64,000 nucleotides of DNA from Pseudomonas sp. NBRC 111124 (GCF_001320245.1 NZ_BCBA01000004.1:1-64000); one strand, 5' to 3'. Shown: positions 37,926 to 46,624, counted from the first letter of the stretch. Numbers and translations: made by a program. The notes: generated by a model not told the origin, from the sequence alone.

Positions 37926-38507
37926 ATGAGTCTGTCTCTTTCCATGGCCGCTTTTGCCCTTGCCGCTTCGATCTCACCCGGTCCGGTCAATGTCGTCGCC
38001 CTCGGCAGCGGTGCCCGTCATGGCCTGCGGGCGAGCCTGTGGCATGTGACGGGGGCAACGCTGGGCTTTTGCCTGCTGCTGGTACTGGTAGGCCTGGGGT
38101 TGCACGAACTGCTGGTGCGCTGGCCGCTGCTGGGCAAGGCGCTGCACTGGGGCGGCGTGGCGTTCCTGCTGTACATGGCGTGGAAGCTGGCCAGCGATGA
38201 TGGCCAGCTGGGGGGTAACGATCAGCAGCGTGCACCTTCGGCCTGGCAGGGTGCGGCGATGCAATGGCTTAACCCCAAGGCCTGGCTGGCAGCGGTGGCG
38301 GGCGTGGGTGCCTATACCGGTGGTGAACAGCAACTGCTGTGGTTGTTCACCTGGATCTACGGGCCGATTTGTTTCGTTTCGGTAGCCTGCTGGGCGTGGG
38401 CCGGGAGTGTGATCCGCCAGTACTTGCGGGAGCCGCGGTATCTACGGTTGCTGAATCGGGGGCTGGCCGTGTTGCTGGTGGGCAGCGCGGTTTATCTGCT
38501 GGTTTGA
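37926..38507 (+). CDS. LysE/RhtB family exporter
   Basis: A 193-residue protein with about six membrane helices and the family signature SISPGPVNVVALGSGARHG at the first helix-loop, then WLNPKAWLAAVAG. It probably exports an amino acid or related metabolite. Its last 66 bases overlap the 3' end of the convergent AraC gene, an unusually long coding overlap. The gap before it (37667-37925) shows no clear regulatory motif. Confidence 0.86.
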   Translation: MSLSLSMAAFALAASISPGPVNVVALGSGARHGLRASLWHVTGATLGFCLLLVLVGLGLHELLVRWPLLGKALHWGGVAFLLYMAWKLASDDGQLGGNDQQRAPSAWQGAAMQWLNPKAWLAAVAGVGAYTGGEQQLLWLFTWIYGPICFVSVACWAWAGSVIRQYLREPRYLRLLNRGLAVLLVGSAVYLLV

Positions 38508-39290
38508 GGCCGGCACTGCATCGCGGTAATGCCCCGGTGTCGCCGCCAGGTGCTGCTTGAACGCCCGCTGCAGATGCGCCTGATCGGCAAAACCCGCCTC
38601 CAGTGCCACCTCAGCGATCGGCCTGCCCTTGCGCAGTTGCGCCCGCGCCTGCTGCACTCGCTGATCCAGCAAGTAACCGTGTGGCGTCAGGCCGAAGCGC
38701 TGGCGGAACGCACGGATCAGGTAGGACCGGGACAAGCCACAAGCCGCGCAGATGTCTGCCAGGCACAACGGGTCGCCTCGGTGGGCACGAATGAACGCCG
38801 CCGCGGCATCCAACTGCGGATGTTCGCTGCGCACTTTCTGCGCGCTGGGATGCAGATAACCGGGAAGATCGGCGAAAAAAGCGGCTAGGCGTGCTTCCCG
38901 ATCACTCAATTCAGCGTCGAACATGTCGGCAAAGAGTTGCAGCAACCGGCTGTACAGCCCAGCAGAAGGACTGAACGTCTGCGCTGGCAATACGAAGCCC
39001 CGAGCCAGCAACCACGGCATGTCGACGAACAGCATCAGGTACGACCAAGGCTGCCCGGCGATCGGGTTACAGGTGTGCACCACACCGGGGTTCATCAACA
39101 CCGTGGTACCGGCCATCACCTCGACCTGGCCGGCACCGCTCAGGTAGGTACTGCGCCCGCTAGTAATCACGCCGATGGAAAAGCTCTCATGGGAATGGGC
39201 GGCATAGCAGACCTTGCGCCCATCTCCCACGCGCCGGGCCTCGACGAAGGGCAATGCCGGATCCCGCCAGAACCGCGACACCTCGATCAT
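38442..39290 (-). CDS. AraC family transcriptional regulator with N-terminal cupin sensor
   Basis: A 282-residue regulator. The N-terminal half is an AraC-type cupin arm and barrel (HSHESFSIGVITSGRSTYL, VLMNPGVVHTCNP). The C-terminal half holds two helix-turn-helix units (LCLADICAACGLSRSYLIRAFRQRFGLTPHGYLLDQRV; IAEVALEAGFADQAHLQRAFKQHLAATPGHY). The ATG at 39290 is 10 bases after the XRE-cupin stop, so both regulators are in one operon. LysE exporters are often controlled by such neighbours; the convergent LysE gene at 37926 is a possible target. Confidence 0.88.
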   Translation of the reverse strand: MIEVSRFWRDPALPFVEARRVGDGRKVCYAAHSHESFSIGVITSGRSTYLSGAGQVEVMAGTTVLMNPGVVHTCNPIAGQPWSYLMLFVDMPWLLARGFVLPAQTFSPSAGLYSRLLQLFADMFDAELSDREARLAAFFADLPGYLHPSAQKVRSEHPQLDAAAAFIRAHRGDPLCLADICAACGLSRSYLIRAFRQRFGLTPHGYLLDQRVQQARAQLRKGRPIAEVALEAGFADQAHLQRAFKQHLAATPGHYRDAVPASNQQINRAAHQQHGQPPIQQP

Positions 39291-39300
39291 CGCCCTGCCC

Positions 39301-39843
39301 TCATTCGCCGCTGTGGTGCACCACCACCAGCAGCTGCGCCGGCTGTTCGCCGACCGAGCGCAGGCGGTGTGGTGTCTGGGCGTTGAAGTGCAGCGCATCG
39401 CCCTGCTCCAGCAATACCCGCTCATTCATGAAGTCGACCTCCACCTGGCCGGCGTGAACGAACAGAAACTCCTCTCCCTCGTGCTCCTTGAAGGTCGGGT
39501 CGCTGAACTCGGTCGGTGGCTGGATCAGAAACGGCAGCAGGTTGTGCTGCCCGAACTGGCGGGTCAGCGCTGCGTAGCCCGGCCCGTGGCCATCACCCAC
39601 CAACGCCTGACGCTCGCCTTGGCGCACCAGGCTGTAACGGCTCTGCCCGGCCTGCTCCTCAGCGAACAATTCTTCGACATTGACGTTCAGCGCCCGTGCC
39701 AGCTTGAGCGCAGCAGCGATCGAGGGCGTGTTCAGGCCGCGCTCCACCTTGGACAGGTAGCTTTTGGTCATGCCGGCTCTTTCGGCCAGCGCCTCCAGCG
39801 TGACTCCCAATTTTTTTCTCAATACTTTCAATCGGTTAGGCAT
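39301..39843 (-). CDS. XRE family regulator with C-terminal cupin domain
   Basis: A 180-residue protein. The XRE helix-turn-helix is at residues 1-60 (RLKVLRKKLGVTLEALAERAGMTKSYLSKVERG), then a cupin-2 barrel (EHEGEEFLFVHAGQVEVDF, ALHFNAQTPHRLRS) that binds a small ligand or metal. This domain pair is typical of regulators of polyamine, sugar-acid or aldehyde metabolism genes. It is divergent from the class II aldolase and DapA-family genes, with a palindrome in the gap, so these are likely targets. The downstream AraC gene is co-transcribed. Confidence 0.88.
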   Translation of the reverse strand: MPNRLKVLRKKLGVTLEALAERAGMTKSYLSKVERGLNTPSIAAALKLARALNVNVEELFAEEQAGQSRYSLVRQGERQALVGDGHGPGYAALTRQFGQHNLLPFLIQPPTEFSDPTFKEHEGEEFLFVHAGQVEVDFMNERVLLEQGDALHFNAQTPHRLRSVGEQPAQLLVVVHHSGE

Positions 39844-39877
39844 GTCGCGCGATTTTCCCGGGATCCACAGGCTTGCT

Positions 39878-39914
39878 TATGACACTTTGTGTCATATAGG
39901 ATTATTTGTGTCAC
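39878..39914. promoter_or_regulatory. Palindromic operator between XRE-cupin regulator and class II aldolase
   Basis: TATGACAC-TTT-GTGTCATA (39878-39896) is a perfect eight-base inverted repeat, followed by a further half site TGTGTCAC at 39907-39914. It begins 34 bases before the XRE gene start and lies in the shared divergent gap. An XRE-type dimer site for autoregulation and aldolase control is the likely reading. Confidence 0.6.
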
Positions 39915-39996
39915 GCACTGAGCTGCTCCTCAACCTACCAACGCTTCGGAGCGGGCCAGCGCCGACATCGCTCATCACGCCACAGAGGAACCCCCC

Positions 39997-40779
39997 ATGG
40001 CCAAGACCCTGACACACAGCAAGGACCAGTTGGTCCAGCAGGCGCTGAAGCAGATGCAAGGCTCGCTTGCCGATAATACGTGGACTGTACGGGAAAAGCT
40101 GGCCCTCACCTGCCGAATTCTTTTCGATCACGGCCACGACTCCGGCCTGGCCGGGCAGATCAGTGCCCGCGGCCCGCAACCTGGCACTTTCTATACCCAG
40201 CAACTGGGACTGGGCTTCGACGAAATCAGCGCCAGCAATCTGCTGCTGGTCAACGAGGACCTCGAAGTGCTCGAAGGCCAGGGCATGCCCAACCCGGCCA
40301 ACCGCTTCCACAGCTGGGTATACCGCGCCCGGCCGGATGTGCACTGCATCATCCACACCCACCCGACCCACGTTGCTGCCCTGTCGATGCTGGAAGTCCC
40401 GCTGCAGGTATCACACATGGACCTGTGCCCGCTGTACGACGATTGCGCATTCCTCGAAGCCTGGCCAGGCGTGCCGGTGGGCAACGAGGAAGGCGAAATC
40501 ATCAGCGCCGCGCTGGGCGACAAGCGCGCCATCCTGCTCTCGCACCATGGCCAGCTGTCCACCGGCACCAGCATCGAGCAGGCCTGCGTTTACGCCCAGC
40601 TGATCGAACGCGCCGCGCGCCTGCAACTGCTGGCGATGTCGGCCGGCACCATCAAACCCATTGCTCCGGCGCTGGGCCGCGAAGCCCATGACTGGATCGA
40701 CCGGCCCAAGCGACATGCCGCTGCCTTCAACTATTTTGCCCGTCAGAGTCTGCGTGCTCACCCCGACTGCCTTAACTGA
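39997..40779 (+). CDS. Class II aldolase/adducin family protein
   Basis: A 260-residue zinc-dependent aldolase or epimerase-type protein. Zinc ligands appear in CIIHTHPTHVAALS and in LLSHHGQLSTG, and the early GLAGQISAR segment is the phosphate- or substrate-binding loop of the family (equivalent to GNxS in FucA). The C-terminal part is well conserved with Pseudomonas and fungal hypothetical aldolases. It probably cleaves or decarboxylates a hydroxy-keto acid. It is followed 33 bases later by a DapA-family lyase, so the two should act in one catabolic route controlled by the divergent XRE-cupin protein. Confidence 0.85.
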   Translation: MAKTLTHSKDQLVQQALKQMQGSLADNTWTVREKLALTCRILFDHGHDSGLAGQISARGPQPGTFYTQQLGLGFDEISASNLLLVNEDLEVLEGQGMPNPANRFHSWVYRARPDVHCIIHTHPTHVAALSMLEVPLQVSHMDLCPLYDDCAFLEAWPGVPVGNEEGEIISAALGDKRAILLSHHGQLSTGTSIEQACVYAQLIERAARLQLLAMSAGTIKPIAPALGREAHDWIDRPKRHAAAFNYFARQSLRAHPDCLN

Positions 40780-40812
40780 CCCCTGAATGCCTTGCTTGCG
40801 GAGCCTACAACC

Positions 40813-41700
40813 ATGACCACTGAATTCCACGGCATCATCGGCTACACCATCACCCCTTTCAGCGCCGGCGGCGAACAGCTCGACCTGCCTGCACTGGGCC
40901 AATCCATCGGACGCCTGATCGACGGCGGCGTGCAGGCCATCGCCCCGTTGGGCAGCACCGGCGAAGGTGCTTACCTCAGCGACTACGAATGGCAGCAGGT
41001 TGCCGAGTACAGCCTCGACAAGATCGGCAGGCGGGTGCCCAGCATCGTCAGCGTGTCCGACCTGACCACGGCTGGCGCCGTACGCCGTGCCCGCTTCGCC
41101 CAGGCCCATGGCGCCGACGCGGTGATGGTGCTGCCGGCAGCCTACTGGAAACTCAGCGAAGCCGAGATCCTCCAGCACTACCGCGCTATTGGCGATGCAA
41201 TCGATATCCCGATCATGCTCTACAACAACCCTGCCACCAGCGGCACCGACATGTCGGTGGAGCTGATCCTGCGCATCGTGCGCGAGGTGGCCAACGTGAC
41301 GATGGTCAAGGAGAGCACCGGCGACATCCAGCGCATGCACAAGCTGCAGCTGCTTGGCGAGGGCCAAGTGCCGTTCTACAACGGCTGCAACCCATTGGCC
41401 CTGGAAGCGTTCGTGGCCGGGGCCAAGGGCTGGTGCACCGCAGCGCCTAACCTGATTCCGGCGTTGAACCAGGCGCTTTACCAAGCTGTGCTTGAGGGTG
41501 ACCTGGCGCGGGCCAGGGCGCTGTTCTACCGGCAGTTGCCGTTGCTCGACTTCATTCTCAAGGGCGGCTTGCCAGCGACCATCAAGGCTGGCCTGGGAAT
41601 GACTGGCTTACCAGTAGGTGAGCCACGGCGGCCGGTGTTCGGGCTGGATGAGCCAGAGCGAGCGGCCCTGGCAGCATTGCTGGCAACGCTGGCTGATTGA
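40813..41700 (+). CDS. Dihydrodipicolinate synthase (DapA/NanA) family lyase
   Basis: A 295-residue class I aldolase-type TIM barrel. The substrate loop GSTGEG is at residues 47-52, the proton-relay Tyr137 is in LYNNPATSGTD and the Schiff-base Lys166 is in VTMVKESTGD. Family members condense or cleave pyruvate with an aldehyde; the loop GSTGEG and length do not distinguish DapA, N-acetylneuraminate lyase or keto-deoxy sugar acid aldolases. A dapA for lysine synthesis would rarely sit beside a class II aldolase and XRE-cupin regulator, so a catabolic role is more likely. Confidence 0.85.
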   Translation: MTTEFHGIIGYTITPFSAGGEQLDLPALGQSIGRLIDGGVQAIAPLGSTGEGAYLSDYEWQQVAEYSLDKIGRRVPSIVSVSDLTTAGAVRRARFAQAHGADAVMVLPAAYWKLSEAEILQHYRAIGDAIDIPIMLYNNPATSGTDMSVELILRIVREVANVTMVKESTGDIQRMHKLQLLGEGQVPFYNGCNPLALEAFVAGAKGWCTAAPNLIPALNQALYQAVLEGDLARARALFYRQLPLLDFILKGGLPATIKAGLGMTGLPVGEPRRPVFGLDEPERAALAALLATLAD

Positions 41701-41706
41701 AAACCG

Positions 41707-41748
41707 GCACCGGCCTCTTCGCGAGCTTGCCCGCAAAGAGGCCGGTGC
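41707..41748. terminator. REP-like hairpin between convergent lyase and permease genes
   Basis: GCACCGGCCTCTT pairs with AAGAGGCCGGTGC over a 16-base loop. The core resembles the REP arms at 19252-19349. It lies between two convergent stop codons, so it probably ends both transcripts. There is no T run. Confidence 0.6.
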
Positions 41749-41764
41749 AGCCAACGCAATTACT

Positions 41765-43183
41765 TCAAGGCATTACTGGCGGCACGTATTGCAACGTGGC
41801 GCCCAGCGCCCACAGCAACACCAGCACCAGCGGCACATGCACCAGCAACTGCACGAACGAGAAGCCGATCAGATCACGTGCCTTCAACCCCAGCACGCCC
41901 AGCAGCGGCAGCATGTAGAACGGGTTGATCAGGTTCGGCAGCGCCTCGGCGGCGTTGTAGATCTGCACGGCCCAGCCCAGGTGGTACTGCAGGTCGTTGG
42001 CTACCAGCATCACGTAAGGCGCTTCGATGATCCACTTGCCACCCCCCGACGGGATGAAGAAGCCCAGCACCGCCGAGTACACACCCATCAGCAGCGCGTA
42101 AGTGTCATGGGTGGCGATCTGGGTGAAGAACAGCGAAATGTGGTGGGCCAGGGTCTGCTCATCCACACCTTTGACCTGGGTAAGGATTGCCGCGATCGAG
42201 CCATACAGCGGGAACTGGATCAGCACCCCGGTGGTGGTCGGCACGGCGCGGGCCACGGCATCGAGGAAGCTGCGCGGGCGCCAGTGCAGCAAGGCACCGA
42301 GCATGATGAAAAGCAGGTTGTAAGTATTCAGCCCGGAAATGGCGGTGATCGCAGGCTTGGTGGCGAACTCCTGGTACAGCCAGCCGCCGGCCAGGGCCAC
42401 CAGCATCAGGATCAGGATCGGGCTGTGCTCCAGCCATTCGCCCGGGCGGGTACGCTTGGGTGCCGGTGGCGCGGTAAAGCTGGGATCGACACCGCAGTCT
42501 TCGGCGCTGCGCGCACTGTTCGGGCCAGGTGCCGTGGCATAGGCGATCACCAGCGAGACGATTACCAGGGCCGCCAGCATCACGCCGGACTGCCAGAGAA
42601 AAATGGTCTCGGTGAACGGGATCACGCCAGTGATCGACAGGATCGAAGGCGGCAGACTGGCCGGGTTGGCTTGCAACTGTGCAGCCGAAGACGACAGGCC
42701 CAGCGCCCAGACAGCACCCAGGCCCAGATAAGCCGCAGCACCCGCAGCGCGGTAGTCCATCTTCAGTTCGGTCCGACGGGCAAGGGCACGGACCAGCAGC
42801 CCGCCGAACACCAGCGACAGGCCCCAGTTGAGCAGCGAGGCCAGCATCGAGATCAGTGCGACCCAGCACACCGCAGAACGGCCATTGCTGGGGATGCGCG
42901 CCAGGCGGTCGATCAGGCGGGCAGCGGGTGGCGAGCTGGCCACTACATAACCGCCGATGACCACGAAGGCCATCTGCATGGTGAAAGGGATCAGGCTCCA
43001 GAAGCCATCGCCGAAGGCTTTGGCGGTGTCGGTCGGTTTGGCACCCATGGCCAGGGCGCCGATGCACACCAGCAGCACGGCCAGGGCGGCGAATACCCAG
43101 GAGTCGGGGAACCAGCGTTCGGCCCAGTTGGAACAGCGCAGGGCAAAGCGGGCGGAGCGGCTGTCTTGGATTTCAGCGGCCAC
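41765..43183 (-). CDS. atoE: Short-chain fatty acid transporter, AtoE family
   Basis: A 472-residue membrane protein with about a dozen helices and the AtoE segments WAERWFPDSWVFAALAV, LLNWGLSLVFGGLLVR, VPTTTGVLIQFPLYGSIA and FIPSGGGKWIIEAPY. AtoE-type permeases take up acetoacetate, butyrate and similar short-chain acids. It is downstream of both 3-oxoacid CoA-transferase subunit genes, separated by a REP pair, so uptake and activation of the same substrate are encoded together. Confidence 0.92.
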   Translation of the reverse strand: MAAEIQDSRSARFALRCSNWAERWFPDSWVFAALAVLLVCIGALAMGAKPTDTAKAFGDGFWSLIPFTMQMAFVVIGGYVVASSPPAARLIDRLARIPSNGRSAVCWVALISMLASLLNWGLSLVFGGLLVRALARRTELKMDYRAAGAAAYLGLGAVWALGLSSSAAQLQANPASLPPSILSITGVIPFTETIFLWQSGVMLAALVIVSLVIAYATAPGPNSARSAEDCGVDPSFTAPPAPKRTRPGEWLEHSPILILMLVALAGGWLYQEFATKPAITAISGLNTYNLLFIMLGALLHWRPRSFLDAVARAVPTTTGVLIQFPLYGSIAAILTQVKGVDEQTLAHHISLFFTQIATHDTYALLMGVYSAVLGFFIPSGGGKWIIEAPYVMLVANDLQYHLGWAVQIYNAAEALPNLINPFYMLPLLGVLGLKARDLIGFSFVQLLVHVPLVLVLLWALGATLQYVPPVMP

Positions 43184-43235
43184 GGTTACTTCCTTTTATT
43201 GGTTTTATCGGACTTTTCAGCAAAAACGCAAAAAA

Positions 43236-43357
43236 CCCTGCAGGAGCGGCCTTGTGTCGCGAAAGGGCTGCAAGGCAGCCCCACCATTTCAGCACCAACG
43301 CCGAGATCGAGGGGCCGCTCTGCTGCCCTTTCGCGACACAAGGCCGCTCCTACAGGG
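43236..43357. repeat. REP palindrome pair between atoE and the CoA-transferase genes
   Basis: Arms at 43236-43267 and 43326-43357 are reverse complements over 32 bases with one mismatch, spaced by 58 bases that contain a small GCTGC hairpin. The core AGGAGCGGCCTTGTGTCGCG differs from the 19252 pair, so it is another REP class. Inside an operon such structures can stabilise upstream mRNA or lower downstream expression. Confidence 0.88.
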
Positions 43358-43372
43358 GGGCAGTGTGACGCT

Positions 43373-44029
43373 TTAGAAGGTCATCTCCTTTACATCGTCC
43401 GGCACGATCAGCTTGCCAGCGGTTTTCTCGATGATCTCTTCAACGCTCACCCCCGGCGCGGTTTCACGCAGGATGAAGGCGCCGTCTTCAATCTCCAGGT
43501 AGGCCAGGTCGGTCAGCACCTTGCGGATGCAGCCGGCCCCGGTCAGCGGCAGGCTGCAGCGCGGCAGCAGCTTGGACTCGCCATCCTTGGAGGCATGGGT
43601 CATGGTGACGATGATGTTATCGGCACCGGCCACCAGGTCCATGGCGCCGCCCATGCCTTTGACCAGCTTGCCAGGGATCATCCACGAGGCGATGTTGCCT
43701 TCCACATCCACTTCGAAGGCGCCCAGCACGGTGAGGTCGACATGGCCGCCACGGATCATGGCGAACGATTGCGCCGAGTCGAAGATCGACGCACCACGGC
43801 GAGCGGTGACGGTCTGTTTGCCGGCGTTGATCATGTCGGCATCAAGAGTGCTTTCGGTGGGGAATTCGCCCATGCCGAGCAGGCCGTTTTCGGACTGCAG
43901 CATCACGTCCATGTCGGCCGGTACATAGTTGGCCACCAGGGTCGGGATGCCGATGCCGAGGTTGACGTAGTAGCCGTCCTTCAGTTCACGGGCGACGCGT
44001 TGCGCCATCTGTTCGCGGGTCAGTGCCAT
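43373..44029 (-). CDS. 3-oxoacid CoA-transferase subunit B
   Basis: A 218-residue class I CoA-transferase beta subunit. The catalytic glutamate is Glu47 in the SENGLLGMG motif, which forms the glutamyl-CoA thioester. The NLGIGIPT loop and the GGHVDLTVLGAFEVD strand are standard. With subunit A it moves CoA from succinyl-CoA or acetyl-CoA to acetoacetate or related acids in ketone-body and short-chain fatty acid catabolism. It follows subunit A by 34 bases. Confidence 0.93.
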   Translation of the reverse strand: MALTREQMAQRVARELKDGYYVNLGIGIPTLVANYVPADMDVMLQSENGLLGMGEFPTESTLDADMINAGKQTVTARRGASIFDSAQSFAMIRGGHVDLTVLGAFEVDVEGNIASWMIPGKLVKGMGGAMDLVAGADNIIVTMTHASKDGESKLLPRCSLPLTGAGCIRKVLTDLAYLEIEDGAFILRETAPGVSVEEIIEKTAGKLIVPDDVKEMTF

Positions 44030-44063
44030 GGTCAGGATCTCTTTGTTGTTCTGATGGACGGCC

Positions 44064-44762
44064 TCAGGCCTTGACGGTGCGCTTTTCAATGCGTTTTTCG
44101 AAGGTGCCGACGATCACCCGGTCGACGTAGATGCCCGGGGTGTGGATCTCGCTGGGCAACAGCACGCCAGGCTCGACGATTTCCTCTACTTCGACCACGG
44201 TGATCTTGCCGGCGGTGGCCGCCAGCGGGTTGAAGTTCTGTGCGGTGTTGCGGTACACCACGTTGCCGTAGTGGTCGGCCTTCCAGCCCTTGACGATGGC
44301 GAAGTCGCCGGTGATGGACTCTTCGAGGATGTACTTGCGACCCTTGAACTCGCGTACTTCCTTGCCGTCGGCAACCGGGGTGCCGTAGCCGGTGGCGGTG
44401 AAGAAGGCCGGGATACCGGCACCGCCGGCGCGCATCTTCTCGGCCAGGGTGCCTTGCGGGGTCAGTTCGACTTCCAGTTCGCCACTGAGCAGCTGGCGTT
44501 CGAATTCAGCGTTCTCGCCAACGTAGGAGGCGATCATCTTGCGGATCTGCCGGTCTTCCAGCAGCACGCCCAGGCCGAAGCCGTCGACGCCGCAGTTGTT
44601 GGAAACGACAGTCAGGCCCTTGACGCCAAGGCGCTTGATTTCGGCGATGAGATTCTCGGGAATGCCGCACAGGCCGAAGCCACCGGCCAATACCGTCATG
44701 TTGTCGGTCAGGCCTGCCAGGGCCTCTTCATAGGTTGCTACGCGCTTGTCCAGTCCGGCCAT
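44064..44762 (-). CDS. 3-oxoacid CoA-transferase subunit A
   Basis: A 232-residue class I CoA-transferase alpha subunit with the GGFGLCGIP signature at residues 27-35 and the [13 protein letters not shown] strand. The start at 44762 gives the family-typical [15 protein letters not shown]. The gene begins an operon (subunit A, subunit B, atoE) divergent from a LysR regulator. In Pseudomonas this set is needed for growth on acetoacetate, 3-hydroxybutyrate-derived or short-chain acids; which one cannot be told from sequence. Confidence 0.93.
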   Translation of the reverse strand: MAGLDKRVATYEEALAGLTDNMTVLAGGFGLCGIPENLIAEIKRLGVKGLTVVSNNCGVDGFGLGVLLEDRQIRKMIASYVGENAEFERQLLSGELEVELTPQGTLAEKMRAGGAGIPAFFTATGYGTPVADGKEVREFKGRKYILEESITGDFAIVKGWKADHYGNVVYRNTAQNFNPLAATAGKITVVEVEEIVEPGVLLPSEIHTPGIYVDRVIVGTFEKRIEKRTVKA

Positions 44763-44859
44763 GCTGATCCGCCTTTTGTAGTTGTTGAACCGACGAGGCT
44801 GTCGGTGAGCGTGTGCCCCCATCTTCACCGCTGACGACTGATTTGTTAATTTTGTTTTC

Positions 44860-44872
44860 ATCATCGATTGAT
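44860..44872. promoter_or_regulatory. Candidate LysR site in the ato divergent gap
   Basis: ATCA-N5-TGAT lies 31 bases before the LysR start and 98 bases from the CoA-transferase subunit A start, in the AT-rich part of the gap. The spacing of outer bases fits the T-N11-A LysR pattern, but the arms are short. Confidence 0.35.
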
Positions 44873-44902
44873 AACTTTTCCAAAACAGCGATCGAGGCTG
44901 TC

Positions 44903-45808
44903 ATGAACGTCAAGCAACTGCGTGCCTTCGTCGCCGTCGCCAAGTACCAAAGCTTTGCCCAGGCCGGTGAACTCCTGCATGTGTCGCAACCGGCCTTGAG
45001 CCTGACCATCAAGGCGCTGGAAGAAAACCTCGGCGGCGCCCTGCTCACCCGCACCACGCGCAGCGTCAGCCTGACCGCCGAAGGCGAGGTGCTGCTGCCG
45101 CTGGCCCGGCGCCTGCTGGCCGACTGGGACGACACCGAAGAGATGCTGCGCCAGCGCTTCACCCTGCAGCTTGGCCGCGTCTCGGTGGCGGCAATGCCGG
45201 CCTTTGCCGGCAACCTGCTGCCGCATTCACTCAAGGTGTTCCGCCAGCGTTACCCCAAGGTCAACGTCACCGTGCATGACGTGATCAACGAACAGGTGCT
45301 GGAACTGGTGCGCCATCGCCGCGTCGAACTGGGCATCGGCTTCGAACCGGAAAACACCGAAGGCCTGAATTTCCACCCGTTGTACATGGACCGTTTCGTC
45401 GCCGTGGTGCCGGTCGATTCACCGCTGGCCCTGCAGAGCCAGACCACATGGGCACAACTGTTGGCCGAGGATTTTATCGCCCTGCAACGCCCTTCAGCAG
45501 TGCGCTTGCTGATGGAACAGCATGTTGCGGCACACCATGGGAAACTCGCGGTGGCATTCGAAAGCCACCAGCTCTCGACCATCGGCCGCATGGTCGCCAG
45601 TGGCCTGGGTGTGAGCGCGGTGCCGGCGCTGTGCATCAACCAGATGCAGGAATTGGGCGCCCACTGCGTGACGCTGGTCGAACCCGCCGTCGAACGGCGT
45701 ATCGGGGTGATTGCCCTGGCCGATCACAAACTTTCCACCGCAGCCCAGGCGCTGCTCGAGGTACTGCTTTCCCATACCCAGACTCCGGAGGTGACATGCG
45801 TTACGTGA
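44903..45808 (+). CDS. LysR family regulator, divergent from the CoA-transferase operon
   Basis: A 301-residue LysR-type protein beginning MNVKQLRAFVAVAKYQSFAQAG, with the helix-turn-helix SQPALSLTIKALEENLGG and a C-terminal effector domain (GRVSVAAMPAFAGNLLPH). The ATG at 44903 has GAGG upstream and the standard LTTR N-terminus. Its position argues that it controls the CoA-transferase/atoE operon. Its 3' end overlaps the start of the aldo/keto reductase gene by 13 bases, so both are co-transcribed. Confidence 0.88.
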   Translation: MNVKQLRAFVAVAKYQSFAQAGELLHVSQPALSLTIKALEENLGGALLTRTTRSVSLTAEGEVLLPLARRLLADWDDTEEMLRQRFTLQLGRVSVAAMPAFAGNLLPHSLKVFRQRYPKVNVTVHDVINEQVLELVRHRRVELGIGFEPENTEGLNFHPLYMDRFVAVVPVDSPLALQSQTTWAQLLAEDFIALQRPSAVRLLMEQHVAAHHGKLAVAFESHQLSTIGRMVASGLGVSAVPALCINQMQELGAHCVTLVEPAVERRIGVIALADHKLSTAAQALLEVLLSHTQTPEVTCVT

Positions 45809-46617
45809 AACTGGCAGGTTGCAGCGTGCCGGCCATTGGCCAAGGCACCTGGTACATGGGCGAAGACCCGGCGCGCAAGGCCGCCGAAGTGGCCGCCCTG
45901 CAATACGGTATCGAACAGGGCATGACCCTGATCGACAGTGCCGAAATGTATGCCGAAGGCGGCGCCGAGAATGTGGTCGGCCAAGCCATTGCCGGGCGCC
46001 GTGATCAGGTGTTTCTGGTTAGCAAGGTGTACCCGCACAACGCCAGCCGCCGGGGTGTGCCTGAAGCCTGCGAACGCAGCCTGAAGCGCCTGGGTACCGA
46101 GGTGATCGACCTTTATCTGCTGCACTGGCGTGGGCAGTATCCGCTGGAGGAAACGGTCGAGGCGTTCGAGCGCTTGCGCGAGCAGGGCAAGATTCGCCAC
46201 TGGGGGGTATCCAACTTCGATGTCGATGACCTGCGCGAACTGCACAACCCGGATTGCGCCACCAATCAGGTGCTGTACAACCCGGCTCAGCGGGGCATTG
46301 AATTCGACCTGTTGCCGTGGAGCCGCCAACGGGGCTTGCCGACCATGGCCTACTGCCCGCTGGCCCAGGCTGGCCAGCTGTTGCAGCACCCGGTGCTGAG
46401 CGAGATTGCCGAACGCCATGGCGCAACGCCGGCGCAGGTCAGCCTGGCCTGGGTGACACGGGACAATGATGTGATTGCCATTCCCAAGGCGGTGTCATCA
46501 GAACACGTGCGGCTGAATGCGGCTGCCGGAGCGTTGACCCTGACAAGTGAAGACTTGCGGGCGATCGACCGGGCGTTTCCCGCACCGACGCGCAAACAGC
46601 ATTTGGCGATGGTCTGA
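45796..46617 (+). CDS. Aldo/keto reductase (small, 2,5-diketo-D-gluconate reductase-like)
   Basis: A 273-residue aldo/keto reductase with a strong GGAGG site 5 bases before its ATG, inside the end of the LysR gene. Catalytic residues are visible in TLIDSAEMYAEG (Asp, Tyr), LVSKVYPHN (Lys) and LYLLHWRG (His). A C-terminal IPKAVSSEHVRLN segment contacts the NADPH phosphate. It should reduce a small carbonyl compound in the cytosol. It is only distantly like the reductase at 4085-5128. Confidence 0.9.
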   Translation: MRYVKLAGCSVPAIGQGTWYMGEDPARKAAEVAALQYGIEQGMTLIDSAEMYAEGGAENVVGQAIAGRRDQVFLVSKVYPHNASRRGVPEACERSLKRLGTEVIDLYLLHWRGQYPLEETVEAFERLREQGKIRHWGVSNFDVDDLRELHNPDCATNQVLYNPAQRGIEFDLLPWSRQRGLPTMAYCPLAQAGQLLQHPVLSEIAERHGATPAQVSLAWVTRDNDVIAIPKAVSSEHVRLNAAAGALTLTSEDLRAIDRAFPAPTRKQHLAMV

Positions 46618-46624
46618 CTCAAGC

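Noticed and set aside
41618..44074. 818-codon open frame antisense to atoE and the CoA-transferase B gene
   Set aside because: Low-complexity Gln/His/Arg-rich translation, spans REP elements and two well-identified genes on the other strand.
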